A DNA stretch of 64,000 nt from Solimonas aquatica (GTDB lineage Bacteria > Pseudomonadota > Gammaproteobacteria > Nevskiales > Nevskiaceae). This document shows positions 45,351 to 53,439 of this stretch, in pieces. The notes under the pieces are model-generated. The model was not told the origin of the DNA. It saw only the letters and a program-made list of their open reading frames with translations, and did no database searches. The stretch is taken from contig NZ_FOFS01000004.1 in NCBI RefSeq assembly GCF_900111015.1, forward strand, positions 62,001 to 126,000, read 5' to 3'. The translations under genes were made by a program, and so were the position numbers. The number at the start of each line of letters is the position of its first letter. Positions within the stretch are counted from its first letter, which is position 1.

Positions 45351-45941
45351 TCAGGGGTTCTTGCTGCCGGCGCGCAGCGTCGCGGCCTGATCGCGGTAAC
45401 GCTGCGCGGTCTGCTCCAGCTGCGCCTGCCGCAGGCCGGTGAGCGGCTCGCGTGACAGCAGCACATCGGCAAAGCCGCGATTCTGGTAGCGCAGCGCCAG
45501 CTCATCGACCACGCCCAGCAGGCTGCGGTTATCGGCAAGGCATTCGGTCAGCGCCGCATCCGCAGCCTCGGCGCGGCGGTGGTCGGCGAGCAGCGTGGAT
45601 TGCAGGCGGCGGTAATCCTGCTGCGCGCTCTGCTGGGCCTCCTGCAGCTGCTGCAGCTCGCCGCCGCGCTGCGTGAGCTGCGCCTGCAGCGCCTCGCGCT
45701 CGCCGCGCAGCTGCTGGATGTCGTGCTGCAGGCGCTGCGCCTTGCCCGGGTCCTCCACGGGCCGCGCCTGCGCCTGCGCGAGCTGCACCTTGAGGCTGGC
45801 GTTTTCCTGCGTCAGCGCACGCAGCTGGGTGATGGTGTTGCGCAGCTGATCGCGCAGCCGGTCTTCGGAATTGCGATCCGCGCGGGCCGGCGCCGCCAGC
45901 ATCAGCAGCGCGCTCAGCAAAAGCAGGCGTCCTGGCGACAT
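45351..45941 (-). CDS. Periplasmic coiled-coil protein
   Basis: The product is 196 residues with a signal peptide (cleavage near PARA-DR, residue 22). About residues 28-140 are Gln/Leu/Arg-rich heptads, strongly predicted to form a coiled coil (QLRGEREALQAQLTQRGGELQQLQEAQQ region). A short globular tail with Cys in ECLADNRSLL follows. It starts 7 bases after the porin stop, so it belongs to the same operon. No named family is recognised. It might bridge the inner-membrane ExbBD-TonB complex and outer-membrane partners. Confidence 0.75.
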   Translation of the reverse strand: MSPGRLLLLSALLMLAAPARADRNSEDRLRDQLRNTITQLRALTQENASLKVQLAQAQARPVEDPGKAQRLQHDIQQLRGEREALQAQLTQRGGELQQLQEAQQSAQQDYRRLQSTLLADHRRAEAADAALTECLADNRSLLGVVDELALRYQNRGFADVLLSREPLTGLRQAQLEQTAQRYRDQAATLRAGSKNP

Positions 45942-45948
45942 GGCGGGA

Positions 45949-47655
45949 TCAGAAGCGCACGGCCAGATCGATCTGCAGCACATCGATCGAGAGCTTGGGC
46001 CCGGTGATCTCGGTGGCGCTCAGATAGCGGGCGCCCAGCGTCGCGGACGGCGCAAAAGTGAAACTGCCGCCGACGTAATAGCCCTGCGCATTGCTGCCGC
46101 CGAGATGGAAGTCGGAATCGGTGAAAGCATCGAGCAGCGCATCACTCTGCACGTAGCGATAGCCGAACTGCGCCTGCCAGTCGCCGGGACGCTGCAGCTT
46201 GGGCCGGCCGAGACGCAGCTGCGCCTGATAGGCATTGCCGCCGCCTTCCCAGGCCTGCTGCGCCGTGCAGCTGCTGGCGTTGGCGCAGGGACCGAGATTG
46301 TTCACCGGCACCTGCGCGCGGATCTTGTCCGGCGAGAACGTGAGGTTGCGCGCGTAATCGGCATCCAGCGCGACGCGCACGGTCTCGCTCAGCGGCGCAT
46401 CCCAGCTGGCACTGAGCGAGAGCACGCGGAACTGCGACGCCAGACCGAAATACTGATAGGTGGGGTCTTCGTTTTCGTTCTGCACCTGCAGATTGCGCAG
46501 GGCGAACATGGTGTTGCCCTTCTGCACGAAGGCCGGCCGCGAATCATCCGTGCTGCAGGCGTTTGCCGAACCCGGCGCCTGACATTGCGAGGAGAACTTG
46601 CCGACCACCTTGGTGAAATCGTAGAAGCCGGCGCCGACCCGCAGCATCTGCTCCTTGAACAGGTCGCCGCGCCATTCCAGCTGCGCGCCGAGCAGCCACT
46701 TGTCGCGGCTGGCGTACTTGCTCAGGCCGTTGCTGGCGTAGTTCAGATCGGTGTTCTCCACCGAGTACGCGCCCAGCGCCAGCTGCAGCGAGCGCTGCGG
46801 GCTGAAGCTGTAGCGGTAACGGCCGCCCAGGCCGTCGAAACTCAGATCGCGATCCCAGATCAGATCGGTGCCGGTGGTGAAGGGATTGGGCGCGCGGCCA
46901 CCGTCGAAACTCAGCGCGGCGAGCATCTGGTAGTGCACATAGGCGCGGTCGATCAGCACCTGCGGCTTGTTGAAGCTGGTGCCCAGGGTCTGGTTGGTGG
47001 ACACCGGGTTGCCGCCGTTGCCGGTGGCGAGACGGAAGTTGAACACCATGGGATCGGAGAGCGTGTAGCTCAGGCCCAGCTTGGCGCGCAGCTTGGGGAT
47101 GGTGCGGTTCTGCGTGGTGTTGAGAAACGGCACGGTCACCAGCGAAGGGTCCGAGGGCGGCGTGAAGTTCACCGGCGCGCCGCTGTTGATGGCCTGGAAG
47201 TTGAAGAACTGCGCGCCATTGCCCTTGTCCATGAGATCGGCTTCCATGCGCAGCAGAATCTCGCCTTCGATCCGGGTGCGCCGCACCCAGGCCGGCAGCG
47301 CCTCGGGCTGCGCCCAGTTCTCCTTGGCGGCGGTGGCCAGGATCTCGTCGCGCAATTCCTTCTTGATCTCTTCGCGCTGCTGCTCGCTCAGATACGGCAC
47401 GCGCACCGCCTTGTCCTTGTCGCCGGCGGTCTTGTCCGGGCTTTCCGTGGCGGGCTTGTTCAGCGGCGCGGCCGGCGGCGGCGCCGACTCGCCGAGAAAA
47501 TCGCTCATCTGCAGATCGGGTGTCGCGGCCGGCGTCTGCTCCTGCGGCAGCGGCTGCGCCTGTGCGAGCGTGGCGGCGCAGAGGCTGGCGCAGGCGGCCA
47601 GCAGGCGCAGGCCCTGGCGCGGCTTGAGGACGTGAAGATCGGCTTGGTCAATCAT
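45949..47655 (-). CDS. Putative porin (Porin_5-like outer-membrane barrel)
   Basis: The product is 568 residues with a signal peptide (to about residue 33). A Pro/Ala-rich linker and a charged helical segment (EQQREEIKKELRDEI) follow, then a long barrel of alternating strands ending in AVRF. It matches the putative-porin family Porin_5 in size and layout. The soluble helical N-part could form a periplasmic coiled coil. Its place between TonB and the adhesin genes suggests it works with this TPS system, perhaps as the outer-membrane target of the dedicated TonB. Confidence 0.85.
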   Translation of the reverse strand: MIDQADLHVLKPRQGLRLLAACASLCAATLAQAQPLPQEQTPAATPDLQMSDFLGESAPPPAAPLNKPATESPDKTAGDKDKAVRVPYLSEQQREEIKKELRDEILATAAKENWAQPEALPAWVRRTRIEGEILLRMEADLMDKGNGAQFFNFQAINSGAPVNFTPPSDPSLVTVPFLNTTQNRTIPKLRAKLGLSYTLSDPMVFNFRLATGNGGNPVSTNQTLGTSFNKPQVLIDRAYVHYQMLAALSFDGGRAPNPFTTGTDLIWDRDLSFDGLGGRYRYSFSPQRSLQLALGAYSVENTDLNYASNGLSKYASRDKWLLGAQLEWRGDLFKEQMLRVGAGFYDFTKVVGKFSSQCQAPGSANACSTDDSRPAFVQKGNTMFALRNLQVQNENEDPTYQYFGLASQFRVLSLSASWDAPLSETVRVALDADYARNLTFSPDKIRAQVPVNNLGPCANASSCTAQQAWEGGGNAYQAQLRLGRPKLQRPGDWQAQFGYRYVQSDALLDAFTDSDFHLGGSNAQGYYVGGSFTFAPSATLGARYLSATEITGPKLSIDVLQIDLAVRF

Positions 47656-47680
47656 GAGCGGGATATATCCTGGCGAGATG

Positions 47681-48373
47681 TCAGCTGTTGAAGCGCGTGC
47701 CGCGATTGCGTGCGCCCAGGCGCAGATTCATGGGTTGCGGCATATCGGCGGGGGGAACGTCCAGACGGCCGATGCTGCGCAGGGCCTCCAGAACCAGATC
47801 GTCGATATCGCTCTTGCCGCTGGGCTGCAGCAGCGCGACGCGGCTGATGCGACCATCGGCTTCGACCCAGATCTGTGCGGTGAGCTCGAGGCGCTGCTCG
47901 CGCAAGCGCTTGCGGCGATCCATCGCCGCATAAACCTTGTCGTGAACCTTGCTGTAGTACCAGCCGAAGCGGGAACCGCCGCCACCACCACCGCCATAAC
48001 CGGCGCCGCCCGGCTTGCCACCGAGTCCGAAGCCATCGCTGCCACCCTCGCCCGCCGCGTCCAGCGCCGGCGGACCGGGCGGCGCATCGGAGGGCGGCTC
48101 GGGTGAAGGGGGCGTCTGCTGCAGCTCCTCCACCTTCATCTGCGGCGTCTGCTCCTTGGGCGGCTCGATCTTCTGCTCGGGCGGCGGCGGCGGGGGTGGC
48201 GGGGGCGTCGGCTGAATCAGCTTGAGCTGCACCACTTCCGGCACGATCCTGCGCGGCTGTTCACCACCGGAGTGAACCAGCGCGTAAATGCCCCAGCCGA
48301 GCAGCGCCAGCAGCGCGAGAACGCCGAGTACCGGCCCCGCCTTCCTCATCGTGTTTTGCAGACCAGCGGGCAT
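47681..48373 (-). CDS. TonB-family energy-transducing protein
   Basis: The product is 230 residues. One membrane helix (residues 11-33) is followed by a Pro-rich rigid spacer (about 50-100, including nine consecutive prolines), a Gly-rich hinge (about 110-135) and a TonB C-terminal domain (SKVHDKVYAAM...AQIWVEADGRISRVALLQPSG...LEALRSI). It would carry proton-motive energy from ExbBD to an outer-membrane protein. It lies directly after exbD in the TPS operon, so its target is probably TpsB, the porin or the adhesin itself. Confidence 0.9.
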   Translation of the reverse strand: MPAGLQNTMRKAGPVLGVLALLALLGWGIYALVHSGGEQPRRIVPEVVQLKLIQPTPPPPPPPPPEQKIEPPKEQTPQMKVEELQQTPPSPEPPSDAPPGPPALDAAGEGGSDGFGLGGKPGGAGYGGGGGGGSRFGWYYSKVHDKVYAAMDRRKRLREQRLELTAQIWVEADGRISRVALLQPSGKSDIDDLVLEALRSIGRLDVPPADMPQPMNLRLGARNRGTRFNS

Positions 48374-48385
48374 GATCGGCGCTGA

Positions 48386-48787
48386 CTACTGAACCAGACG
48401 CTGGGTGACCAGACCGAGCTGCGTGATGTCCAGCTCGCCCAGCAGCGCCAGCACGTCGATCACGTTCTGGTATTGCGTGGCACTGTCGCCGCGCACGATC
48501 ACCGGCAGATCGGGGTTCTCGGCCTTCTTCTGCTTGAGGCGCTGGGCCAGTTCCTCGCGGCTCACCGGCACCGCGTCCATGAAGATCTTGCCTTCATTGT
48601 TGATGGTGATGGCCACGGTCTTGGGCTTGGCCAGACTGGGCTGGTTGGAAGCCTTGGGCAGATTCACCTTCACGCCCTGCACCGAAGCCGTGGTCATGAT
48701 GATGAAAATCACCAGCAGCACGTAGGCGAGATCGAGCATCGGGGTGACGTTGATATCGTCGTAGGCCTTGTCTTCCTGGACTTGCAT
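48386..48787 (-). CDS. exbD: ExbD/TolR-family biopolymer transport protein
   Basis: The product is 133 residues from an ATG after CAGGAGACAGC. The single membrane helix (about 18-37) contains Asp19, matching the proton-conducting Asp of ExbD/TolR, within INVTPMLDLAYVLLVIF. The periplasmic domain (VNLPKASN...VAITINNEGKIFMDAVPV...DLPVIVRGDS) is complete. It forms the stator motor with the ExbB fusion encoded 20 bases upstream. Confidence 0.93.
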   Translation of the reverse strand: MQVQEDKAYDDINVTPMLDLAYVLLVIFIIMTTASVQGVKVNLPKASNQPSLAKPKTVAITINNEGKIFMDAVPVSREELAQRLKQKKAENPDLPVIVRGDSATQYQNVIDVLALLGELDITQLGLVTQRLVQ

Positions 48788-48807
48788 GGCGCTGTCTCCT
48801 GGGTGCT

Positions 48808-50583
48808 TCAGACCGCGTGGAACCGCTCGGCCACCTTGGTGGTGAACTCCTGCACGAACACCTGCATGTCCGCGCTGCATTCCTTCACCCGGGAGAGCAG
48901 ATAGTTGTAGCCAAACAGGGAGGGAATCGCGACGAGCAGGCCGGCGACGGTGGCGGCCAGGGCGGCGGCGATGCCGGGCGCGATGGCATTGATGTTCACA
49001 TCACCGGCGGCAGCCACCGAGGCGAAGGTGATCATCACGCCCATCACCGTGCCGAGCAGGCCGATGAAAGGGCCGCCGGAAATGGCGATGGTGAGCAGCA
49101 CCATGAACTTGTTCAGCGCCTGCGTCTGGCGCAGCACCACGGTTTCCATCGCGGCGCGGATCGCTTCGATGGCGGCCGGGTTGAGACTGACACCGGGCTG
49201 CAGCTGCGGATTGCGATGGCGCAGCTCGCGCAGGCCGCTGTCGAACAGCGCATGCAGCGGCGACTGCAGCGCCAGCGCCGATGCCGGCGCGGTCTCGCCG
49301 CTGTGCATGCTGCCGGCCAGCGTCAGCACATCGCCCTCGGCGCCGGCCAGCAGGTCGAGAAACGCGGCATTGCCCTTGGCGGCACGGCTGAGCTGGCTTG
49401 CCTTGCGCGCCATGATCACGAAGCTGATGCTCATCATGGTCATCAGCACCACGATGGCGATCCAGGCATCGAGCGTCAGCGAAGACAGAATGATGCCGAG
49501 ATGACTGGTGTGGCTGGAGCTCTGCTGTTCGTCACCGCCGAAACCCAGCAGCTTGTCCTGCGTGCCCTGGTTGGACGCCGCGAGCTGCATCCAGCCGGCG
49601 CTGAGTTCGCCGCGGTAGATCTGGAATTCATCCAGCGTGCCGTGATAGGCCTGCTGCACCGCGCCGCCGCTGCCTTCGCCACCCAGCGTGGCGCCCGCCT
49701 GCAGCGTGGGCAGGCTCACCGGCGCACTGCCGGCCAGCTTGCCATCCAGATACAGCGACAGGGTGCCGGCGGTGGACACCGTCACGCCCACGTGATGCCA
49801 GCTGCCATCGGCAATCGCGGTCGGCGCGCGCAGCAGGCTGCGGCCGTTCACCGCCACCGAGGGATGGCCGCCGTCCAGGCCGATGCGCAGCGCGCCATTG
49901 CCATAGCTGTACACGGTGGCGGATTCGGCCGCCGAGGGCCGCAGCCACAGCGACCAGCTCAGCGCCGCGCCACTCTGCATCTGCAGCGCGGCATTGGCGG
50001 GAATGCTGAGCAGCGCGGTGCCGTCAAAGCGCGCGGCGCCGCCGATCAGGCCGCTGTCATCGCCGGCCACCACGCTGCCGGCGTGTTGTGCGTAGGTGGT
50101 GGCGTCCTGCGCCGCCGAGCCCGCAGCATCGGAGAAGTGATAGACCAGCAGCTGTTCGGCGGGATAGGTCTCGCGGCTCTCCGGCAGGGTGTTGGTCTGC
50201 GCATTGCCGTAGTACATCCAGATCCTGGTCTGCACGTCCGGCTTGAGTTCCGGCAGCGCCACCCAGACGAAGGCCATGTTGAACACCGGATCGAACTTCT
50301 CGATGTGATAGGCCAGCGGCGTCTTGTCATCCTCGGCGACGAAGCGCAGATCGGAGCCGTCGGCATTGGCATCGCCGAAGCGGAACACGCCCTCGTGCAG
50401 ACGCACCAGCACCACGGCCGGGTGCAGCGCCGCGCCGCCCGACACCGGCACGGCGGCGGGATTGAGCACGATCTGCTTGCGATACGACCAGTCGTGGCTC
50501 CACCACGCACCCGCCGCCTGCGACCAGCCGGCCAGCAGTGCGCCCAGCGCCAGCCACGAGCGGATTTTTCGATTCATACGCAT
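48808..50583 (-). CDS. ExbB/MotA/TolQ channel fused to DUF2341 and a LamG-like lectin domain
   Basis: The product is 591 residues from ATG 50583, with GGAG 10 bases before it. A signal-like helix leads to a DUF2341 domain (about 30-125; WWSHDWSYRKQIVLN, IWMYYGNAQ) and a concanavalin/LamG-like domain (about 140-350; ARFDGTALLSIP, SWHHVGVTVSTAGTLSLYLDG). After these come one membrane helix and the ExbB core. GPFIGLLGTVMGVMITF near 501 and AATVAGLLVAIPS near 545 are the channel-forming helices. The first 350 residues are therefore periplasmic and could sense glycans, cell wall or the passing adhesin. It follows tpsB directly and precedes exbD and tonB. Confidence 0.92.
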   Translation of the reverse strand: MRMNRKIRSWLALGALLAGWSQAAGAWWSHDWSYRKQIVLNPAAVPVSGGAALHPAVVLVRLHEGVFRFGDANADGSDLRFVAEDDKTPLAYHIEKFDPVFNMAFVWVALPELKPDVQTRIWMYYGNAQTNTLPESRETYPAEQLLVYHFSDAAGSAAQDATTYAQHAGSVVAGDDSGLIGGAARFDGTALLSIPANAALQMQSGAALSWSLWLRPSAAESATVYSYGNGALRIGLDGGHPSVAVNGRSLLRAPTAIADGSWHHVGVTVSTAGTLSLYLDGKLAGSAPVSLPTLQAGATLGGEGSGGAVQQAYHGTLDEFQIYRGELSAGWMQLAASNQGTQDKLLGFGGDEQQSSSHTSHLGIILSSLTLDAWIAIVVLMTMMSISFVIMARKASQLSRAAKGNAAFLDLLAGAEGDVLTLAGSMHSGETAPASALALQSPLHALFDSGLRELRHRNPQLQPGVSLNPAAIEAIRAAMETVVLRQTQALNKFMVLLTIAISGGPFIGLLGTVMGVMITFASVAAAGDVNINAIAPGIAAALAATVAGLLVAIPSLFGYNYLLSRVKECSADMQVFVQEFTTKVAERFHAV

Positions 50584-50597
50584 TGGCACCACACTCC

Positions 50598-52283
50598 CTA
50601 GAAACTGCCGACGAAGCGGAACAGCAGACGACGATCACCCTTGGCGGTCGGTGCGGCCAGACCGCTGGGCGTGTTTGAATTCGGATCGGACTTCACGAAC
50701 GGCAGGCTGCGCAGCGCCTCGCTGTACACCAGCTGCAGGTTCGCGTACTCGCGCATGCGCAGGCTCAGTCCGCCACCGGTGCTCATCAGCCTGAAGATGC
50801 GCGGCGAGCTGGCATCGACATAAGGGCCGTGGTCATGCAGCCAGGCGGCGTCGAAGAAGCCGTAAGGCTGCAGCTCGGTGAGATAGGCGGCCCAGCCCGC
50901 GGCGGCGAACAGATCCGGCAGCGAAGGCAGACGCAGCTCCAGATTGCCCACGGCGCCGTAATCGCCGGTGACCTCGGCCTCGAAGTAGCCGCGCACGCTG
51001 TCGGTGCCGCCACCGGAGAGCTTTTCCGCCGGCAGCAGCGGCCGGTCGGTGAACTGGCCCAGCGCACGCAGATTGATGCCGAAGCCCTTGGGCAGCGAGA
51101 TGTAATCACTGAGCGAGGCCCGCAGGTATACCGATTGCGCGCGTGCGCCATAGCGCGACAGATCCAGCTGCTGCTCATCGCTGCCCACTGCGCCGGTGCT
51201 CATGATCAGCGCTGCATCACTCTGCAGGCGGTGATGCGTACCGCGATAGCTTTGCGAGAGCGACACGCTCAGCGGCAGATAACGCAGCGGCGTGAGTTCG
51301 GTCTTGCTGCCCTGCGCCGAGCTGAGCACGGTCTGCGAGTCGAAGTTCTTGTAATCGGCGCCCAGCGTGATGCTGGGAAACCAGTCCTGGCTCTCCACCG
51401 TCAGCGGGCGGCTCAGGCGCAGGCCGATGGTATTGCTGTCGCTGATCGCCAGAATGCCTTGCGCGACCTCGATGCGGCTGTTGCTCTGCAGATCGGACAG
51501 GGTCAGGGTCCAGGGCGAATCGCCCAGGTGCAGGGCGTAGGAGGCCGACAGGATGCGGCCGTCATCGCTTCGCGAAGGCGCGGTGCTGTAGAACAGGCTC
51601 AGCGTGTTGCCGCGCTGGAAGAGATTGCCGTAGTAGGCGCTGACATAGCTGCGCAGCGCCGTGGTGCCGCGGGCGTGATCGTTGTTCAGGCCCAGCGAGG
51701 CGCCCAGCGGCAGCGACTCGTCCACCTTGAGCGTGATGTCCAGCGTGCCCGGCACCTGTCCCGGCGCCAGCTCCGGCGTGACGCGCCGGCTGGCGATGCG
51801 GTTGGCAGAGAGCAGCTCGCGCTGCAGCTCATTGAAGTTCGGCACCGTGCCGGCCTGCAGCGAAGGCACCTCCAGGCGCAGCCCCTGCGCGGAGCTGTAG
51901 CGCGCGCCTTCGATGCGCGTATCGCCGATGGCCGTCTCGCTGACCTGCAGCTTGATGATGCCGTCGCGGATGGTCTGCTTGGGAATGGTCACCGTCACGG
52001 TGCGATAGCCCAGCTCCTTGTACAGCTTCTCCAGCGCGGCGCGTGCGCCGTCCACGTCTTCGGCCTTGCGCTGCTCGCCGACGAAGAACTGCAGCACCTC
52101 CTGAATCTCACGCGGCGTCAGCACGCTGTTGCCCAGCACCTGGAATTCCTGGATGTCGAAACGGCGATCCTGTACCGGCACCACCTGCGTGGCGCCTGCG
52201 ACGCGCGGCGCTTCCTGCGCTCGCGACACGCCAACGGCGCCCACCAGCAAAGCCAGTGCGGCGTAGATACGCACAGACGACAT
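50598..52283 (-). CDS. TpsB outer-membrane transporter (ShlB/FhaC/HecB family)
   Basis: The product is 561 residues with a signal peptide (to about residue 23). Two POTRA domains follow (POTRA_2 starting FDIQEFQVLGNSVLTPREIQEVL; the second with VDESLPLGASLGLNN), then a 16-strand barrel ending in RFVGSF. The barrel holds the LPKGFGINLRALGQFTDRPLLPAEKLSGGGTDSVRGY region (named here by its start), which is the typical conserved secretion-loop motif VRGY. It exports the giant TpsA through the outer membrane without ATP. It is the first gene of the operon and is divergent from the GspB-like gene. Confidence 0.93.
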   Translation of the reverse strand: MSSVRIYAALALLVGAVGVSRAQEAPRVAGATQVVPVQDRRFDIQEFQVLGNSVLTPREIQEVLQFFVGEQRKAEDVDGARAALEKLYKELGYRTVTVTIPKQTIRDGIIKLQVSETAIGDTRIEGARYSSAQGLRLEVPSLQAGTVPNFNELQRELLSANRIASRRVTPELAPGQVPGTLDITLKVDESLPLGASLGLNNDHARGTTALRSYVSAYYGNLFQRGNTLSLFYSTAPSRSDDGRILSASYALHLGDSPWTLTLSDLQSNSRIEVAQGILAISDSNTIGLRLSRPLTVESQDWFPSITLGADYKNFDSQTVLSSAQGSKTELTPLRYLPLSVSLSQSYRGTHHRLQSDAALIMSTGAVGSDEQQLDLSRYGARAQSVYLRASLSDYISLPKGFGINLRALGQFTDRPLLPAEKLSGGGTDSVRGYFEAEVTGDYGAVGNLELRLPSLPDLFAAAGWAAYLTELQPYGFFDAAWLHDHGPYVDASSPRIFRLMSTGGGLSLRMREYANLQLVYSEALRSLPFVKSDPNSNTPSGLAAPTAKGDRRLLFRFVGSF

Positions 52284-52451
52284 CCCCTTCCCCAGATGGA
52301 AAAACGCGTGTAGCCCCAAGCTCTGATCTGCGCCCTTGCGCGACCTCGCAAAGGCTGTTTCGACGCGAGAGAGCCGCAGCAGCGGGCCGCTGTCGAACGT
52401 TTGTCATTATCGAAGGCTACCGTTACAGAATTGTTGCCTTCCGAGCTGCCC

Positions 52452-53231
52452 ATGCCGGCTTACGCCTCCAACCACTCCGGTGAGTCATTGTCTTTGTTGA
52501 AGCGCTGGTCGCTGCCGCTGCTGGCGCTGGGCGGCATCGCGCTGCTGCTGACGCTGGCCGGCGCACCCGCGCCTTCATCCCCGCCGCGCGAAACCGAAAT
52601 GGCCGCGATTCATGCGGCAAGGGTCCGGCAGGACATGGCCGCCTCTGTCACGACGACTGCACCCGCCGCCACGCAGTCCGGCCCGAAGCAGATGGAAGTC
52701 GTGGAGATGGATGGCAGCCTGGACGAGGACAGCGGCGATGACGATCCCTATGCCTTTCACGATGCGCTGCAGACACCCGATCCGGGTGAGGGCATCCGCC
52801 CCAGCAACGAGGTGATCACCACTGCCGCCGAAGACGAGGCGCCGGCGCTGCCGAGCGATGAGCTCGATGCGCCGCAGCGCGACTACAGCGCTTCACCACT
52901 GGCACAGCAACGCCGGCAGGCCAGACTGTCGGCAATCGCCGCGGCCGCCGGCGCCGCAGCGACGCAGCGCTGTGAAGCGGCGCCCGATGCCGCGCAGCCG
53001 CTGGACAGCCGCTCGCTACCCGAGGCCCTGCGCAGTTCCTTCAAGACGCCGCGCTTCGATGTGCTGGCTTACGACCGTGACGCCAGACGCCGCTTCGCCA
53101 TCGTCGATGGCGTGCGCATCAACGAAGGCAGCGCGCTGGATGCGCAGACCACACTGCTGGGCATCACGACGGACGGCACGCTGCTGGAACACCGCGGCTG
53201 CCTGATTCTCATCGCCGCGCGCCGACGCTGA
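52452..53231 (+). CDS. GspB-like type II secretion accessory protein
   Basis: The product is 259 residues. A cytoplasmic stub, one membrane helix (residues 19-37), a long disordered Ala/Asp/Pro-rich periplasmic linker and a small C-terminal domain (about 205-259: FDVLAYDRDARRRFAIVDGVRINEG, then GTLLEHRGCLILI) match the T2SSB/GspB layout. GspB helps assemble the GspD secretin with GspA. No other type II genes are nearby, so this copy stands alone, divergent from tpsB with 168 bp between the starts. ATG 52452 is chosen; a TTG at 52401 would extend it by 17 residues. Confidence 0.72.
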   Translation: MPAYASNHSGESLSLLKRWSLPLLALGGIALLLTLAGAPAPSSPPRETEMAAIHAARVRQDMAASVTTTAPAATQSGPKQMEVVEMDGSLDEDSGDDDPYAFHDALQTPDPGEGIRPSNEVITTAAEDEAPALPSDELDAPQRDYSASPLAQQRRQARLSAIAAAAGAAATQRCEAAPDAAQPLDSRSLPEALRSSFKTPRFDVLAYDRDARRRFAIVDGVRINEGSALDAQTTLLGITTDGTLLEHRGCLILIAARRR

Positions 53232-53439
53232 AAGATTTCGCCGTGCGTTTCACAAAACTCTAAGAGAACTGCAATGAAGCGCCTGTAAGGTGCCAGCCGC
53301 TCGCTCATGGCGAGCAGGTGCCAGTGCCAGGTGAGTTGTCGCGTCAAAGCAGGGGTTTTCGCGATTCAAGCGATTCAAGTACGGCGGCGCTTGCGCTGCA
53401 GGCGCCGTGGTCGTTGACCATTTCTCTCAAGGGGATTTC

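Noticed and set aside
53232-53439. A Pho box upstream of the PstS-like gene
   Set aside because: No pair of CTGTCAT-like repeats at 11-bp spacing was found. Only repeated GTGCCAG words and a small GCTCGC/GCGAGC hairpin are present.
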